Shown: one piece after another, positions 33,666 to 44,506 of the stretch
How the letters are laid out: every line of letters begins with the position of its first letter
How positions within the stretch are numbered: position 1 is the stretch's first letter
Assembly: GCF_900095215.1 (NCBI RefSeq)
Contig: NZ_LT606949.1
Location: 1,040,093 to 1,104,092 of the forward strand
Length of the DNA: 64,000 nt
Source: Polynucleobacter necessarius
GTDB lineage: Bacteria > Pseudomonadota > Gammaproteobacteria > Burkholderiales > Burkholderiaceae
Direction of reading: 5' to 3'
Notes under the pieces: model-generated
What the model was told of the DNA's origin: nothing
What the model saw: only the letters and a program-made list of their open reading frames with translations
Databases searched by the model: none
Translations under genes and position numbers: made by a program

Positions 33666-34697
33666 TCAACGCAACTGAGAGTCAGTTGAATTTAATGGAG
33701 CAACAGGCTGAATCATTTCAGCCGGCTCCAAAATAATCGTTTTGCTACCTGTACTACCAATGCGAACCTTCGCGCCCTGGTAGTACAGATAAACCTGGTT
33801 TAAGCCGCCCGTTAACACCTTCAGTGGCGGCTTGCCATACACACTCACACCAACACCAGGCTCTAAGTTTTTGCTCTGCGTCTTGCCAGCAGCATCCACT
33901 AAACAAACTGTTTGAGCAGTTTTTGACTGTAGATAAACCATATCGCCCGCTTTTTTGGGCGCATCCGGCTTGTAATTTAAAGCTGCCGCATCAGCAGCTG
34001 GGCATTCGGATGAAGCCACTGCCGCAGCCGGCTCTGGAGCAGCAACATCGGCGGCAGGCTTGGCATCTGCAGCCCCCGCTGGAGGTGCCGCCTCTGGAGT
34101 CATCTCTTGAATAATGACTACCTCTTCTTTTACTGGCTCAGGAAAAAATAAGGGGCGTAAGTTCACGACAGAAAAAACGACTGCGGTCCCAATAGCGACT
34201 AGGAGAAAAAGTTTCTTTTTTTTGGGTTTGCCTGCGTTTTAGATTTCATACCGTAATCAACAATACCGTCGGATATTTTTTATTGTTGATTTTTTCAGGC
34301 TTAGATGCCGCTACTTTTTCTGCTGGAGCAATTTCTTTTTTTTCTTCTGTTTTTCTACTTTTGCTTTTTCAGCATTGGGGGTGTTCTCAACGGCAAAAGT
34401 CTTCGCCCCCTCCTGCAAATTTACTTTTGTGTCAGCGGTCTTAGCGGGTTGTACTGCATCACCAAAATCAAATGCCTCTTCGGGCTTGAGCTTTAATAAT
34501 TCAGAGACCTTTTTGGCGGCTGTAACCTTATTTTGATCGCCGTAAAAACTACTACCCTCACCACTTTCGCTTTGCTCTATTTGGCGAACCGAGAAACAAG
34601 ACATCCCAGACAAGTCCTTTGTACTTAAACCAAGACTTTCTCTGGCTTTTGTAAAAGCTTCTTTACGTATCTGCGGAAGTTTGTCTGATTTATTCAC
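33666..34697 (-). pseudogene. RodZ-like helix-turn-helix membrane protein, frameshifted
   Basis: The N-terminal part (34697 to about 34320) has an HTH_25-like domain: AFTKARESLGLSTKDLS then FSVRQIEQSESG. A linker rich in Lys, Ala and Glu contains A and T runs where the frame is lost at least twice (34220-34340). The membrane segment KLFLLVAIGTAVVFSVV then reappears, followed by a Pro/Ala-rich periplasmic linker and a C-terminal beta domain (GDMVYLQSKTAQTVCLVD, GVGVSVYGKPPLKV) like the C-terminal domain of RodZ-type proteins. RodZ links to cell shape; this homologue's role is unknown. Confidence 0.7.
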
Positions 34698-34798
34698 TAT
34701 GCAGTAATCATCTTATACGGAATTAACATTATTAATACTAATACCACAGCACTACACGAGCCATTAGCCACAAAGCTCACTATTTATAAAGGATGATT

Positions 34799-35395
34799 CT
34801 AAATATTGGATTCAAGATACTTTTTAACCAGCACCTGCAATGAATCCGCATGCATTTTGTCCATTACCCTAGCCTTATGCACTTTAATAGTGGCATCCGT
34901 AGTGCCCAGCTTTACCGCTATATCCTTATTTAGCAGGCCTTTAATGAGCCATCCACAGACCTCGCGCTCTCGAGGAGTCAGACTTGCGTAATCCTTCTTA
35001 GCCTCAACATCCAGGGAAACCCGCCTGAGCTGACGATCATCAAACTCAATCGCATCAGAAACCGCCTTCAGCAGCTCCTCTAGGTTAAATAGGAAATCTA
35101 AAGCCCCCTTCTTTAATCCCTGAACAATCCGATGGAGATGACTTTGTCCGATCACAAATACGATGGGTGTTTTGCGACCCAATTTGTGGAGCTTTTCCTG
35201 CAAATCAAACCCGGTCAAAGCCGGCATCTGCATATCCAAAAAAATGACCGCAGGAGATACAGGAACCGATTTTTCCAAGAAAATAGCGGCCGAAGCATAG
35301 TCTTCAACGAGATAACCCAATTCCCTGAGCATTCTGGAAAGAGAAACCCGCATGGATTCATCATCAATTAGGTAGATATGGCCGACTTTAGTCAT
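34799..35395 (-). CDS. FixJ-family response regulator with altered receiver
   Basis: Two-domain transcription factor. The receiver has YLIDDESMRVSLSRML and the acceptor Asp in VIFLDMQMPALTG. The C-terminal LuxR-type HTH reads SLTPREREVCGWLIKGLLNKDIA and TIKVHKARVMDKM. The usual DFLxKPF Lys loop reads DFLFNLEELL, so the conserved Lys and neighbouring residues are missing, and the Thr/Ser switch block reads FVIGQSH. Signalling may be impaired although the reading frame is whole. ATG 35395 is preferred to an in-frame TTG at 35404. No partner kinase is adjacent. Confidence 0.8.
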   Translation of the reverse strand: MTKVGHIYLIDDESMRVSLSRMLRELGYLVEDYASAAIFLEKSVPVSPAVIFLDMQMPALTGFDLQEKLHKLGRKTPIVFVIGQSHLHRIVQGLKKGALDFLFNLEELLKAVSDAIEFDDRQLRRVSLDVEAKKDYASLTPREREVCGWLIKGLLNKDIAVKLGTTDATIKVHKARVMDKMHADSLQVLVKKYLESNI

Positions 35396-35621
35396 TGAAT
35401 TCAAATGGAAAAGTAATAGATGGGCTAATGTACTGCAGCGTCTTTTGCATAGCTATTAAGTTTGAAGCTAGCATTCTGAGCTTATATTGATGATTTAATG
35501 AGATTTTTATATTGCATTGCAACAATTGGCCTGATTTACCTGACCCCCTCTAAAACACCCTAAAACCCATCTCACGACACAATAGAGCCTTTCGACACAA
35601 ACCTTTTCTGGAGTAATTAGC

Positions 35622-37313
35622 ATGAAACGCCTTAATGAACGCTCGCGTAATGTCACCGAAGGCGTTGCTCGCGCACCCAATCGGTCGATGTATTACGCAA
35701 TGGGCTACGAAGAAAAGGATTTCGTCAAGCCAATGGTTGGTGTTGCGAATGGTCACTCCACTATCACCCCCTGCAATAGCGGTTTACAAAAATTAGCCGA
35801 CGCTGCGGTTTCCGCACTTGAGGGCGCTGGCGCAAAAGCGCAAATGTTTGGCACGCCGACCGTTTCTGATGGCATCGGCATGGGTACCGAGGGGATGAAG
35901 TATTCACTCGTCTCACGTGAGGTCATTGCCGACAGTATTGAAACTTGCGTCAATGGCTTGTGGCAAGACGGTGTAGTAGTCATTGGCGGCTGCGATAAAA
36001 ATATGCCAGGCGGCATGATGGCTTTAGCAAGAACCAATGTTCCTGGTATCTATGTATACGGCGGCACCATTAAGCCAGGCCACTACAAAGGCAAGACTCT
36101 TAATATTGTTTCCGCGTTTGAAGCAGTTGGTGAATTTACCTCCGGCAGAATGAATGAGGAAGATTTAAAAGGGGTGGAGCAACACGCCTGCCCAGGTAGC
36201 GGATCTTGTGGTGGCATGTATACCGCCAACACCATGAGCTCCGCCTTTGAAGCCCTAGGCATGAGCCTTCCTTACTCTTCCACTATGGCTAACGAAGATG
36301 CCGAAAAAGTCGCTAGCGCACACGATTCTGCTGTTGTATTGGTTGAGGCAATTAAAAAGAATTTGCGCCCACGCGACATCATCACTAAAAAATCCATTGA
36401 GAATGCCGTAAGCGTGATCATGGCGGTTGGTGGATCCACCAACGCAGTGTTACATTTCTTGGCCATTACTAGCGCCGCTGAAATTGACTGGGCTATCGAT
36501 GACTTTGAACGCATTCGTAAACGCGTGCCGGTCATCGTTGATATGAAACCATCTGGAACTTATCTTGTAACTGATTTACATCAAGCAGGTGGCATTCCAC
36601 AAGTCATGAAGATTTTGCTTGATGGTGGATTTCTCCACGGCGATTGCATGACCATTACCGGTAAAACCATTGCCGAAACATTAAAAGATGTTCCATCTGT
36701 ACCACACGCAGATCAGAAAGTCATTCGCGCTTTAGATGATCCTTTATACAAGCAAGGTCACCTGGCCATCCTGAAGGGCAATATCTCTCCAGAGGGTTGT
36801 GTTGCGAAAATTACCGGCCTCAAGAATCCTTCAATCACTGGTCCAGCTCGGGTATTTGACTCCGAAGACGACGCCATGACAGCCATCATGGCGCAAAAAA
36901 TTAAGGATGGTGACATTGTTGTGATTCGTTATGAAGGCCCTAAAGGTGGCCCTGGTATGCGTGAAATGTTAGCTCCTACCTCTGCCCTAGTGGGCCAAGG
37001 CTTGGGTGAGTCAGTAGGCCTCATCACCGATGGTCGCTTCTCCGGCGGAACTTGGGGCATGGTTGTGGGTCACGTAGCCCCTGAAGCGTATGTTGGTGGC
37101 ACCATTGCCCTGATTAACGAAGGAGATTCAGTTACCATCGACGCCCATAAGTTACTCATCCAACTTAACGTGGATGATGCGGAGATCGCCAAACGTCGCG
37201 CGGCTTGGAAGCAACCGAAGCCACGCTATACCCGCGGCCTCCTTGCTAAATATGCCAAGCTAGCCAGCACTGCAAGTAAAGGCGCTATCACCGATCTAAA
37301 CTTAAACGATTAA
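35622..37313 (+). CDS. ilvD: Dihydroxy-acid dehydratase
   Basis: Fe-S dehydratase in valine, isoleucine and leucine synthesis. Conserved pieces include [16 protein letters not shown], the cluster cysteines in [10 protein letters not shown] and [17 protein letters not shown], and [14 protein letters not shown] near the C-terminus. ATG follows TGGAG. 563 aa, undamaged. A clear terminator follows, so it is a single-gene unit. Confidence 0.96.
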   Translation: MKRLNERSRNVTEGVARAPNRSMYYAMGYEEKDFVKPMVGVANGHSTITPCNSGLQKLADAAVSALEGAGAKAQMFGTPTVSDGIGMGTEGMKYSLVSREVIADSIETCVNGLWQDGVVVIGGCDKNMPGGMMALARTNVPGIYVYGGTIKPGHYKGKTLNIVSAFEAVGEFTSGRMNEEDLKGVEQHACPGSGSCGGMYTANTMSSAFEALGMSLPYSSTMANEDAEKVASAHDSAVVLVEAIKKNLRPRDIITKKSIENAVSVIMAVGGSTNAVLHFLAITSAAEIDWAIDDFERIRKRVPVIVDMKPSGTYLVTDLHQAGGIPQVMKILLDGGFLHGDCMTITGKTIAETLKDVPSVPHADQKVIRALDDPLYKQGHLAILKGNISPEGCVAKITGLKNPSITGPARVFDSEDDAMTAIMAQKIKDGDIVVIRYEGPKGGPGMREMLAPTSALVGQGLGESVGLITDGRFSGGTWGMVVGHVAPEAYVGGTIALINEGDSVTIDAHKLLIQLNVDDAEIAKRRAAWKQPKPRYTRGLLAKYAKLASTASKGAITDLNLND

Positions 37314-37328
37314 ATAGCCGCCTTAAAA

Positions 37329-37361
37329 CAAAAGCCCCTAAATAAAAACTAGGGGCTTTTT
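37329..37361. terminator. Terminator after ilvD
   Basis: AAAAGCCCCTA / TAGGGGCTTTT stem with a nine-base A-rich loop, flanked by A and T runs; serves the convergent ilvD and copper-chaperone genes. Confidence 0.85.
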
Positions 37362-37396
37362 ATTTCCTTAACGACTGAATATAGCAATTGATTCTA

Positions 37397-37864
37397 TTAG
37401 TGCTTCATCGCTCCGCCATGGCCAGTATCCATCGCATTCACCCGCATTTTCACTTCCACCTCACCAGCTTTAGCAAATTTCAATTTCACTGGCACAGTTT
37501 CACCTGCAGTTAAAGGCGCTTTGATATTGATAAACATGAGGTGAAAGCCGCCTGGCTTTAATTCCACTGCACCACCTGCAGGCAGGGTGATATCTTTTAC
37601 TTGACGCATCTTCATCACATTGCCATCCATAGCCATTTCATGTAATTGCACTTCACCAGCCACTGGGGAGCTAGCAGAAATCAATTGATCGGCAACACCC
37701 TTATTCTCAATCTTCATAAAACCACCCGCCACTTGTTGGCCTGGAGCTGTGGCGCGTGTATACGCATTTTCAATCTTAATTGCGCCCGCTTTTATCTCCT
37801 GAGCCTGCGCTGAAAAACCCATGCTCAAGGTAACGAGCAACACAGCTAAAGTATTACGTTTCAT
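37397..37864 (-). CDS. Periplasmic copper chaperone, PCu(A)C family
   Basis: Delivers Cu(I) to the CuA site of cytochrome oxidase or buffers periplasmic copper. A signal peptide (MKRNTLAVLLVTLSMGFSAQA) precedes a cupredoxin-like domain. The family copper motif H-x(n)-M-x(n)-HxM is present as LHEMAMDG, KMRQVKD and PGGFHLMF. The Met/His-rich tail (MDTGHGGAMKH) can add a second site. ATG 37864 has AAGG seven bases upstream; the ATG at 37870 is too close to it. 155 aa, intact. Confidence 0.85.
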   Translation of the reverse strand: MKRNTLAVLLVTLSMGFSAQAQEIKAGAIKIENAYTRATAPGQQVAGGFMKIENKGVADQLISASSPVAGEVQLHEMAMDGNVMKMRQVKDITLPAGGAVELKPGGFHLMFINIKAPLTAGETVPVKLKFAKAGEVEVKMRVNAMDTGHGGAMKH

Positions 37865-37928
37865 ATTCATCCTTTTTTTAGTTAACCTCAAAACCTAAGA
37901 TATTGTCCAAGCTCTATCTTACTTCCAA

Positions 37929-38933
37929 TTACTTAGCCAGGAAACCAGCTTCAGTCATTAACTGTTTTTGCAAAGCCTCATTCAAGGCAAGCAAATTTCT
38001 AAACTCTTTACCGGTCATGAATGTTTGGTTAAATGCGCCATCGATCATGAATTTTTTCCACTCTGGTGTTTCACGAACTTTTTTGAATAAGTTCACGTAG
38101 AAGTCAATTTGCTCTTGAGTTACGCCTGAAGCCATAAAGATGCCGCGCAACATGGTGTAATCCGTTGGCACGCCAGCCTCTTTACATGTAGGAACGTCAT
38201 ACCAAGATTGTGTTGGGGTTACCTTTTCTTTGTATGGCATACGAGTATCGTCAAATACGCAAAGCGCACGCCACTTACCGGCACGCCATTGAGCCACAGC
38301 TTCGATTGGATTATTCACAGTGGAGTCAATGTGATTGCCTACCAACTGAACCGCTATGTCACCACCGCCTTTAAATGGCAAGTATGTGAATGTAGCGCCA
38401 GTCGCTTTTTCAATCGCAACAGTAATAATTTGATCTTCAGACTTTGAGCCTGTGCCACCCATCTTAAATTTTCCAGGGCCTGCTGCTTTAGCGGCATCAA
38501 TATATTCCTTGGCTGTTTTGTATGGCTTCTCAGCGTTATCCCACAAAACGAATTGATCAAGCGCCAACATCGCTACTGGAGTAATGTCTTGCCAGCTCAA
38601 TGGAATACCAGTAGCCAATGGAGTGGTAAACAAGTTCGAAAGTGTGATCACGATTTTATTGGGATCACCTTTTGTTTCTTTCATCGCCAAGAAACCTTCA
38701 GCATCGGCACCTGCTGCCTTGCTCACAGGGATGATGGCCTGCTTCATTAAATTATTGTTAGTAATAATCCCTTGGATCATGCGCGCCATTTGGTCTGCGC
38801 CACCACAAGGACCGGCGGGAATAATGAATTCAACTGGTTTGTTTGGCTCCCATGCTGCAAATGCAGGTGAAACACCAACTGCACCGAGGGCTAAAGCGGT
38901 AGAAATTATTGCCCCTTTTAACCTCATCGTCAT
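37929..38933 (-). CDS. Tripartite tricarboxylate transporter binding protein (Bug/TctC family)
   Basis: Periplasmic solute receptor. A signal peptide (ending SPAFA-AW) is followed by PVEFIIPAGPCGGADQMARM, the family ligand loop, then GGTGSKSEDQI and LPFKGGGDIAVQLVGNHID. 334 aa, intact. No TctA or TctB permease is next to it in this window; orphan Bug proteins are common in Burkholderiales. The ligand is probably a carboxylate but cannot be named. Confidence 0.85.
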   Translation of the reverse strand: MTMRLKGAIISTALALGAVGVSPAFAAWEPNKPVEFIIPAGPCGGADQMARMIQGIITNNNLMKQAIIPVSKAAGADAEGFLAMKETKGDPNKIVITLSNLFTTPLATGIPLSWQDITPVAMLALDQFVLWDNAEKPYKTAKEYIDAAKAAGPGKFKMGGTGSKSEDQIITVAIEKATGATFTYLPFKGGGDIAVQLVGNHIDSTVNNPIEAVAQWRAGKWRALCVFDDTRMPYKEKVTPTQSWYDVPTCKEAGVPTDYTMLRGIFMASGVTQEQIDFYVNLFKKVRETPEWKKFMIDGAFNQTFMTGKEFRNLLALNEALQKQLMTEAGFLAK

Positions 38934-39234
38934 AAAGTATGTCTCCGAAATGGTTTACCAATTTAAAATTGGCTTATCTAATGTGAGAGTGATTTTTAAA
39001 CAAGATGGAAAAGCAGAACTTGACTGCCATCAATAATTTCGAAATCGTTACACATAGGCTTCTGAAATCTAGTAGAAACCCTTATAAATCAAGCCAAAGA
39101 CAGTAGATAGTGTACTTTCATCTCGAGTAAAAAAAACCGCATTCGTTGAAGGAAAAATGCAGATTTTTGCCAGCTCTTTCATTCTCCGCTAATCTCCGCT
39201 AAACCAAGAGTTTCCCATTAATACATTGATGAAA
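38934..39234. other. Intergenic region without a recognised gene
   Basis: About 300 bases between the Bug-family gene and the degenerate tRNA. No coding frame or strong hairpin was found. A short tandem CTCCGCTAAT/CTCCGCTAAA occurs near 39183-39202. Confidence 0.6.
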
Positions 39235-39310
39235 TGGTGCCGCTTTCCGGAATCGAACTGGCGACCTTTTCATGAAGAATGAACTGCTCTACCAACTGAG
39301 CTCAAGCGGC
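39235..39310 (-). tRNA. Degenerate tRNA, probably former tRNA-Thr (CGT)
   Basis: On the minus strand a 76-nt cloverleaf with perfect acceptor stem (GCCGCTT/AAGCGGC), D arm GCTCAGTTGGTAGAGC, TTCGA T-loop and encoded CCA. The anticodon loop is TTCTTCA, giving CTT with C at position 37; related threonine tRNAs have TTCGTAA. The T-stem GCCAG/CCGGA has two mismatches. The body resembles tRNA-Thr, not tRNA-Lys. Probably a dying gene; identity moderate. Confidence 0.6.
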
Positions 39311-39325
39311 AAATCTATTTTGATT

Positions 39326-39793
39326 CTAACGGAATCGATCCAACAGTTTTTTGCTGGCTTTATCCAACCGAGTAGAGTCTTTAATGAGAAACTGCAAGCT
39401 ATTAGAGTCAGCTATCAGCAATGTATTGCCTGCAATCCTGCGAATATCTTCTTCACCTTTGAGGCGAATACGGGTTGGGCCGCGATCGGTCTCTATATCC
39501 CAAATACCGGGAGTGGCAAAGGTGGATACCTTGGTGATTTTCTCAATGACCGGCATGAGTTCGCGTTCAGCCAATTCTTCCTCAATCAATCCCAGCTCCG
39601 CCTCAGAGATCGCGGCCATATTGGGGAACCAGCAAAGCTCTTTGCCGGATTAATTCATGATGCCGATACCAGCACCCGGCGCAGTAATTGGAAATGCTCT
39701 AACCGGATGAACGCCAACATGACGCTCACCTTTACTGTCAAGAAAGACAAGGCGGCCTAATGCATCACGCTCTAGCTGATGAGCCTGACTCAT
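39326..39793 (-). pseudogene. DUF1854 protein associated with cyanophycin locus, interrupted by TAA
   Basis: Small cytosolic protein of the DUF1854 family, regularly found beside cyanophycin synthetase genes. ATG 39793 overlaps the stop of the ABC transporter gene by four bases (ATGA). It reads LERDALGRLVFLD, GVHPVRAFPITAPGAGIGIMN, then TAA (39650-39652), then SGKELCWF, ELMPVIEKITKVSTFATPGIWDIETDRG and IRRIAGNTLLIADSN to the end. The frame is kept, so a single nonsense codon (perhaps Gln CAA to TAA) is the lesion. Function unknown. Confidence 0.75.
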
Positions 39794-42128
39794 ACCCCGC
39801 CCCCAGTTTTCTTAGCCACTTCTGCTAGTTGCTCTTCCAAGCTTTCACCAATAGCGCCGCCCTCAACCAACTCTGCAGCATGACGCAATTTAGCTTGATA
39901 CAAAATGTAGTAAGCGCCCAGGGCTTCCATTCATCGTGCGAGCCAATTTCCACAATCTCACCTTTATCCAGAACCACTAAGCGATCAGCTTTGCGGGGAG
40001 TGGATAGGCGATGCGCGATGGCAATGATTGTACGCCCATTAACCAAGTGTTCTAAGGCGCGCTGAATTTCTTTCTCAGTAGTGGTGTCCACCGAAGATGT
40101 GGCTTCATCCAAAATTAAAATACTTGGATTAATCAATAAGGCTCGCGTAATCGAAATCCGTTGACGCTCGCCACCCGATAGGGATTGACCACGCTCACCG
40201 ACCAATGAGTCGTAACCCAGCGGTAGACGAAGAATGAATTCATGAGCATGGGCTGCGCGTGCGGCCTCAATAATTTCTTCGCGAGTCGCATCGGGTTTGC
40301 CGTAAGCAATATTCTCAGCAATCGTGCCAAAGAACAAGAACGGTTCTTGCAACACCAAGCCAATTCATTTGCGATAGTCGGCAATACCGATGCTGCGGAT
40401 ATCGCGCCCATCCAAAGAAATAGACCCGGAGCTCACATCGTAGAAACGACAAATCAAGTTCACTAAAGTGCTCTTGCCAGAGCCACTATGACCAACCAAG
40501 TCGATCATTTCGCCTGGGGCAATATCGAGGTCAATACCTTTACTGACCGCACGGTTGCCGTAACGGAAACCCACGCCACGCAAGGAGATACGGCCTTTGA
40601 CTTCACCCAGCGGCGCTGGATTAATCGGCTCAGGAATACTGGAGACGTGATCGAGAATGTCAAAAATTCGTTTAGCCCCCGCCGCCGCTTTTTGGGTATG
40701 CGAAACAATCCGACTCATAGAATCGAGACGAATATAAAAAACGACCGATGTAAGCCAAGAAGCCGATCAGAACACCAACAGTCACTTTTTGATGAGCAAC
40801 TTGCCAGATACCAAAACCCCACACTACCAGCAAACCCGTTTCAGTCAGCAGCGTCACCGTAGGAGAGAATAATCCCCATACTCGATTGACACGATCATTG
40901 ATTTGTAAATCGTGTTTATTGGAATCCACAAAACGTTTGAGCTCGCGATCTTCTTGCGCAAACGCTTTAACAACGCGAATACCTGGAATAATATCGGCCA
41001 AAATGTTGGTTACTTCAGACCAAATGCGATCGATCTTTTCAAAACCAAAACGCAAACGATCGCGCACCACATGAATCATCCACACAATGAAGGGCAACGG
41101 CGCCAAGGTAACCAAAGCGAGCAAAGGATCAATTGATACCAAGATCGCCGCCGTCATGGTGATCATCAATACATCGGTTGCAAAATCCAGGGCGTACAAG
41201 GAGAGGAAGACGCAGATGCGATCCGTCTCTGCGCCAATACGGGCACTCAAATCACCCGTTCTCTTGCCGCCAAAATACTCAAGCGACAGTTTGAGTAGAT
41301 GCTCAAAAGTAGTGTTACGTAAATCCGCACCAATGCGTTCGCTCACTAAAGCGAGCAGATAAGTCTTCCACCAACCCAAACCCCACGCAACGATCGCAGC
41401 ACAAAACAAAGCCAAGAGATACATTCTGGCCAAATGAAAATCATTTGGTTGCCACGCTCATACGAAATCAGTACATGATCCATTAATGGCATGGTGAGAT
41501 ACGGCGGAATTAAAGTCGCGGCAGTAGAAAGCAGTGTTAATACGAAGCCAAGCAGTAACTGCTTTTTGTAAGGACGAGCAAAACGCCAAAGCTTGAAGAG
41601 GCTCCACGTAGATGGTGGCGCATCATCCTCTGGATCACACGTTGGACAAACATCGGAATTGGCGGGCTTGGGACTCAGGTAAATCGGGCAAACCTGCTTG
41701 TCATACTCGCTGACCTCACCCGCGCTAATTTCTTCGCCACGATTGAGTTGCCTAAAGCTAGATTGCAAACGAAGTACTTGCGGGTTCACAGCCAAAGTGA
41801 AAGTCCAAGACTTGAGCAACTTCTCGGCGGTTTCCATCCTTAAATGACCTACTCCAGCATGATCGCCATGGACTAAATGGGCGCCCTCCCACAACTGCCA
41901 GGATTCAAACACCTGGCCATCAGTCCAAAATAAACCTTGATCACTCAGCAACAATAGGCTTTTTTCAAAGCGTAAATCTGCATCCAAATCCAGCTCAACC
42001 CAGGCCAACAGGGCTTCTAGACTCTTTATCGGAGAGTGTTGACCAGCCAACACAGCCTCCCAATGGCTTGGAAACATGAGGGCAAAATGTAGGATTTGTG
42101 GCTTCATTGACCGTAAAAGTATAGCCAT
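39790..42128 (-). pseudogene. ABC exporter associated with cyanophycin locus, four lesions
   Basis: Fused permease-ATPase exporter with an unusual ~200-residue N-terminal extension that includes a DVCPTCDPEDDAPP segment just before the first membrane helix. The membrane part has GADLRNTTFEHLLKLSLEYFGGKRTGDL and the ATPase has GHSGSGKST (Walker A), [11 protein letters not shown] (signature) and [12 protein letters not shown] (Walker B). Frameshifts occur near 41430, 40720 and 39935 (about four bases lost) and TGA lies at 40365-40367. The original end overlaps the DUF1854 start. The gene is divergent from cphA1. Substrate unknown; the CxxC in the extension may bind metal. Confidence 0.85.
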
Positions 42129-42373
42129 ACCTCTATAACAGGATGGTAGGTCCACATCTTGGGACCACGGAGATGCTTAACGCTGAGAATCTCAATGGAT
42201 TTATCTAGTAATTGGGGCATATATGCAGTGTTGCGATGGTCGGCGCCAGAGTTTTGGCGTTGACGCGTCAGACAGCCTCTCTGTTTCTAGTAGTTATTGA
42301 AAAACTCACAAAATTAGCAAAAATACATAAACAGGCCTAGTTAGACAATTTAACGGCTTTTGGGCTCTGAAAG

Positions 42374-44506
42374 TTGACAGGAGCAATAAATCTAAAAAAT
42401 TCAGCTCCACTATATATTGGCGATTTAGAGGACTACCACGCTAACCTAATTTCCGGCTTGGATGATCGCCTGGTCAAAGCCCTCCCAAGCTTAGTTGAAC
42501 ATCGCTGCAGCTATGGCGAAACTGGCGGATTGTTGAAGCGCGTCGAAGAAGGAACTTGGCCCGCTCACATTCTTGAACACCTGACTTTAGAACTACAAAA
42601 CCTAGCCGGCATTCCAGGTGGATTTGGTAAAGCGCGTGATGGTGATAGACGCGGCGTTTACAAAGTGATGGTCAGCGCAATTAATGAAGAGGTAACACTT
42701 ACCGCCCTCAAATACACGCGCGATCTTTACCTGGCATTAGCTCAAGATACCAAAGACTGTGTGGTTGAAGTACAAGACATCATTGAGACGCTCCGCGATC
42801 TTGGCGACGACCTTTTGTTAGGACCGAGCACCGCTTGCATCGTTAATGCTGCTGAAGAGCGCGGCATTCCTGCCATACGCTTATCTGAAGGCAACTGAGT
42901 GCAGTTGGGATACGACTCCAAACAACGTCGCATCCGGACTGCTGAGACCGATCAGAATAGCGCAATCGCCGAAACTATTGCTCGAGACAAAGATTTAACC
43001 AAGAGCTTATTGCGCACCGCCGGAGTGCCAACTCCTGAAGGTAGAACGGTTACTAGCCCTGATGATGCTTGGGAAGCGGCACAAGATATTGGTCTGCCGG
43101 TGGTTGTAAAGCCGATTGATGGCAATCATGGTCGCGGTGTATTGATTAACGTCTATACCCAACAAGAAATTGAAGCTGCCTATGCGGTTGCGATTGATGA
43201 AGGTGGTGACGTATTCGTTGAGCGTCACATTGTTGGCGATGAACATCGCCTACTAGTAGTTGGCAATAAAGTCGTTGCTGCTGCAAAAGGTGAAACTGTT
43301 TGGGTTATCGGCGATGGCAAACATACAGTCCATGAATTGATGCGAATTCAGATCAATTCCGATCCTCGTCGCGGCACCGCTGAAGAACATCCACTCAATC
43401 CAGTGCGAATCGATTCCGCAGTTGCGCTCGAATTAGCCCGTCAACAATTAACTGGTGACAGCATTCCCGCCATCGACCATAACGTACTGATTCAAAGTAA
43501 CGGCAACGTTGCATTTGATGTGACTGATTTGGTTCATCCTGATGTTGCCAGCCAAGTGGCTTTAGCAGCTCGCGTTGTAGGCCTTGAAATCGCCGGCGTT
43601 GATTTGGTATCGCAAGATATTAGCAAGCCGCTGCCAGATCAAAACGCAGCTATTGTTGAGGTGAATGCCGGGCCTGGCCTGTTAATCCATGTAAAACCTG
43701 CGAGCGGCAAACCCCAACCTGTTGGCAAAGAGATCGCAAATCACCGCTTCCCTCCTGGCGCGGATTGCCGCATTCCCGTGGTTGGTGTTTGCGGTGAACG
43801 TGGCAAAACGCCCGTTGCCGAAATGATTCCCCACTTCTTGCGCTTGACTAACGTCTATGTTGGCCTCTCCTGCAGCAAGGGCTTATTTTTCCGCAATCGC
43901 ACCATCCCCAATTCCAATGCGTCCAATTGGGAGAATGCCCGTCGCACCCTCCTCAACCGCGCGGTAGAAGCCGTAGTGATTGAAAATAATCACCTATCCA
44001 TGCTGATTGAAGGTTTGGCCTATGATCGCTGCCAAGTTGGCGTAGTGCTGAACGTGGATCCCAAGGCGAATTTTCCGCAGTATGCGATCTACAATGAAAA
44101 TCAAGTCTTTAGCATTGTTCGCACTCAAGTGGACGTCGTTCTGCCAACGGGTGTCGCCGTTCTTAATGCGGATGATGCCATGTGCGTTCAGATGGCCGAG
44201 CTTTGCGACGGTGAAGTCATTTTCTTTAGCGAAAACTCTGACTCCGATGTCGTTAAGATCCACCTGCAAAATGGTGGACGTGCTGTTGCGATCGGCAAAC
44301 AACAAATTACTTTGAAGGCTGGCAAGTTGGATCAAAAATCCATTCCCGTGCCACGTCATTCGGAAGCAAGCAGCTCTACTCCTTTGAAGACTATGAATTT
44401 AGGCGCAGCAATTGCCGCGGCCTGGGCTTTAGAAATTCCGTTCAATGTTATCGAAGCAGGCGCTGACACTCTTGCGCCTGACGCCACTACTGCTACAGTG
44501 GCTTAA
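42374..44506 (+). pseudogene. cphA1: Cyanophycin synthetase-type protein, first copy
   Basis: Non-ribosomal ligase making multi-L-arginyl-poly-L-aspartate. The N-terminal domain has YIGDLEDYHANLISGLDD, HILEHLTLELQNLAG and GGFGKARDG; the usual LRGPN start is missing, so the 5' end is damaged too. TGA at 42896-42898 lies between RLSEGN and VQLGY, where Leu is expected. The ATP-grasp domain (VVVKPIDGNHGRGV, VEVNAGPGLLIH) and the Mur-ligase-like domain follow. The Mur P-loop reads CGERGKTPV in place of GTxGKTT, a further likely loss. The stop TAA is directly followed by the TTG start of the second copy. Confidence 0.88.

Noticed and set aside
39235..39310. Genuine tRNA-Lys (CTT) or tRNA-Met
   Set aside because: The body and acceptor resemble tRNA-Thr, position 37 is C, and the T-stem has two mismatches; a decayed tRNA-Thr is the simpler reading.
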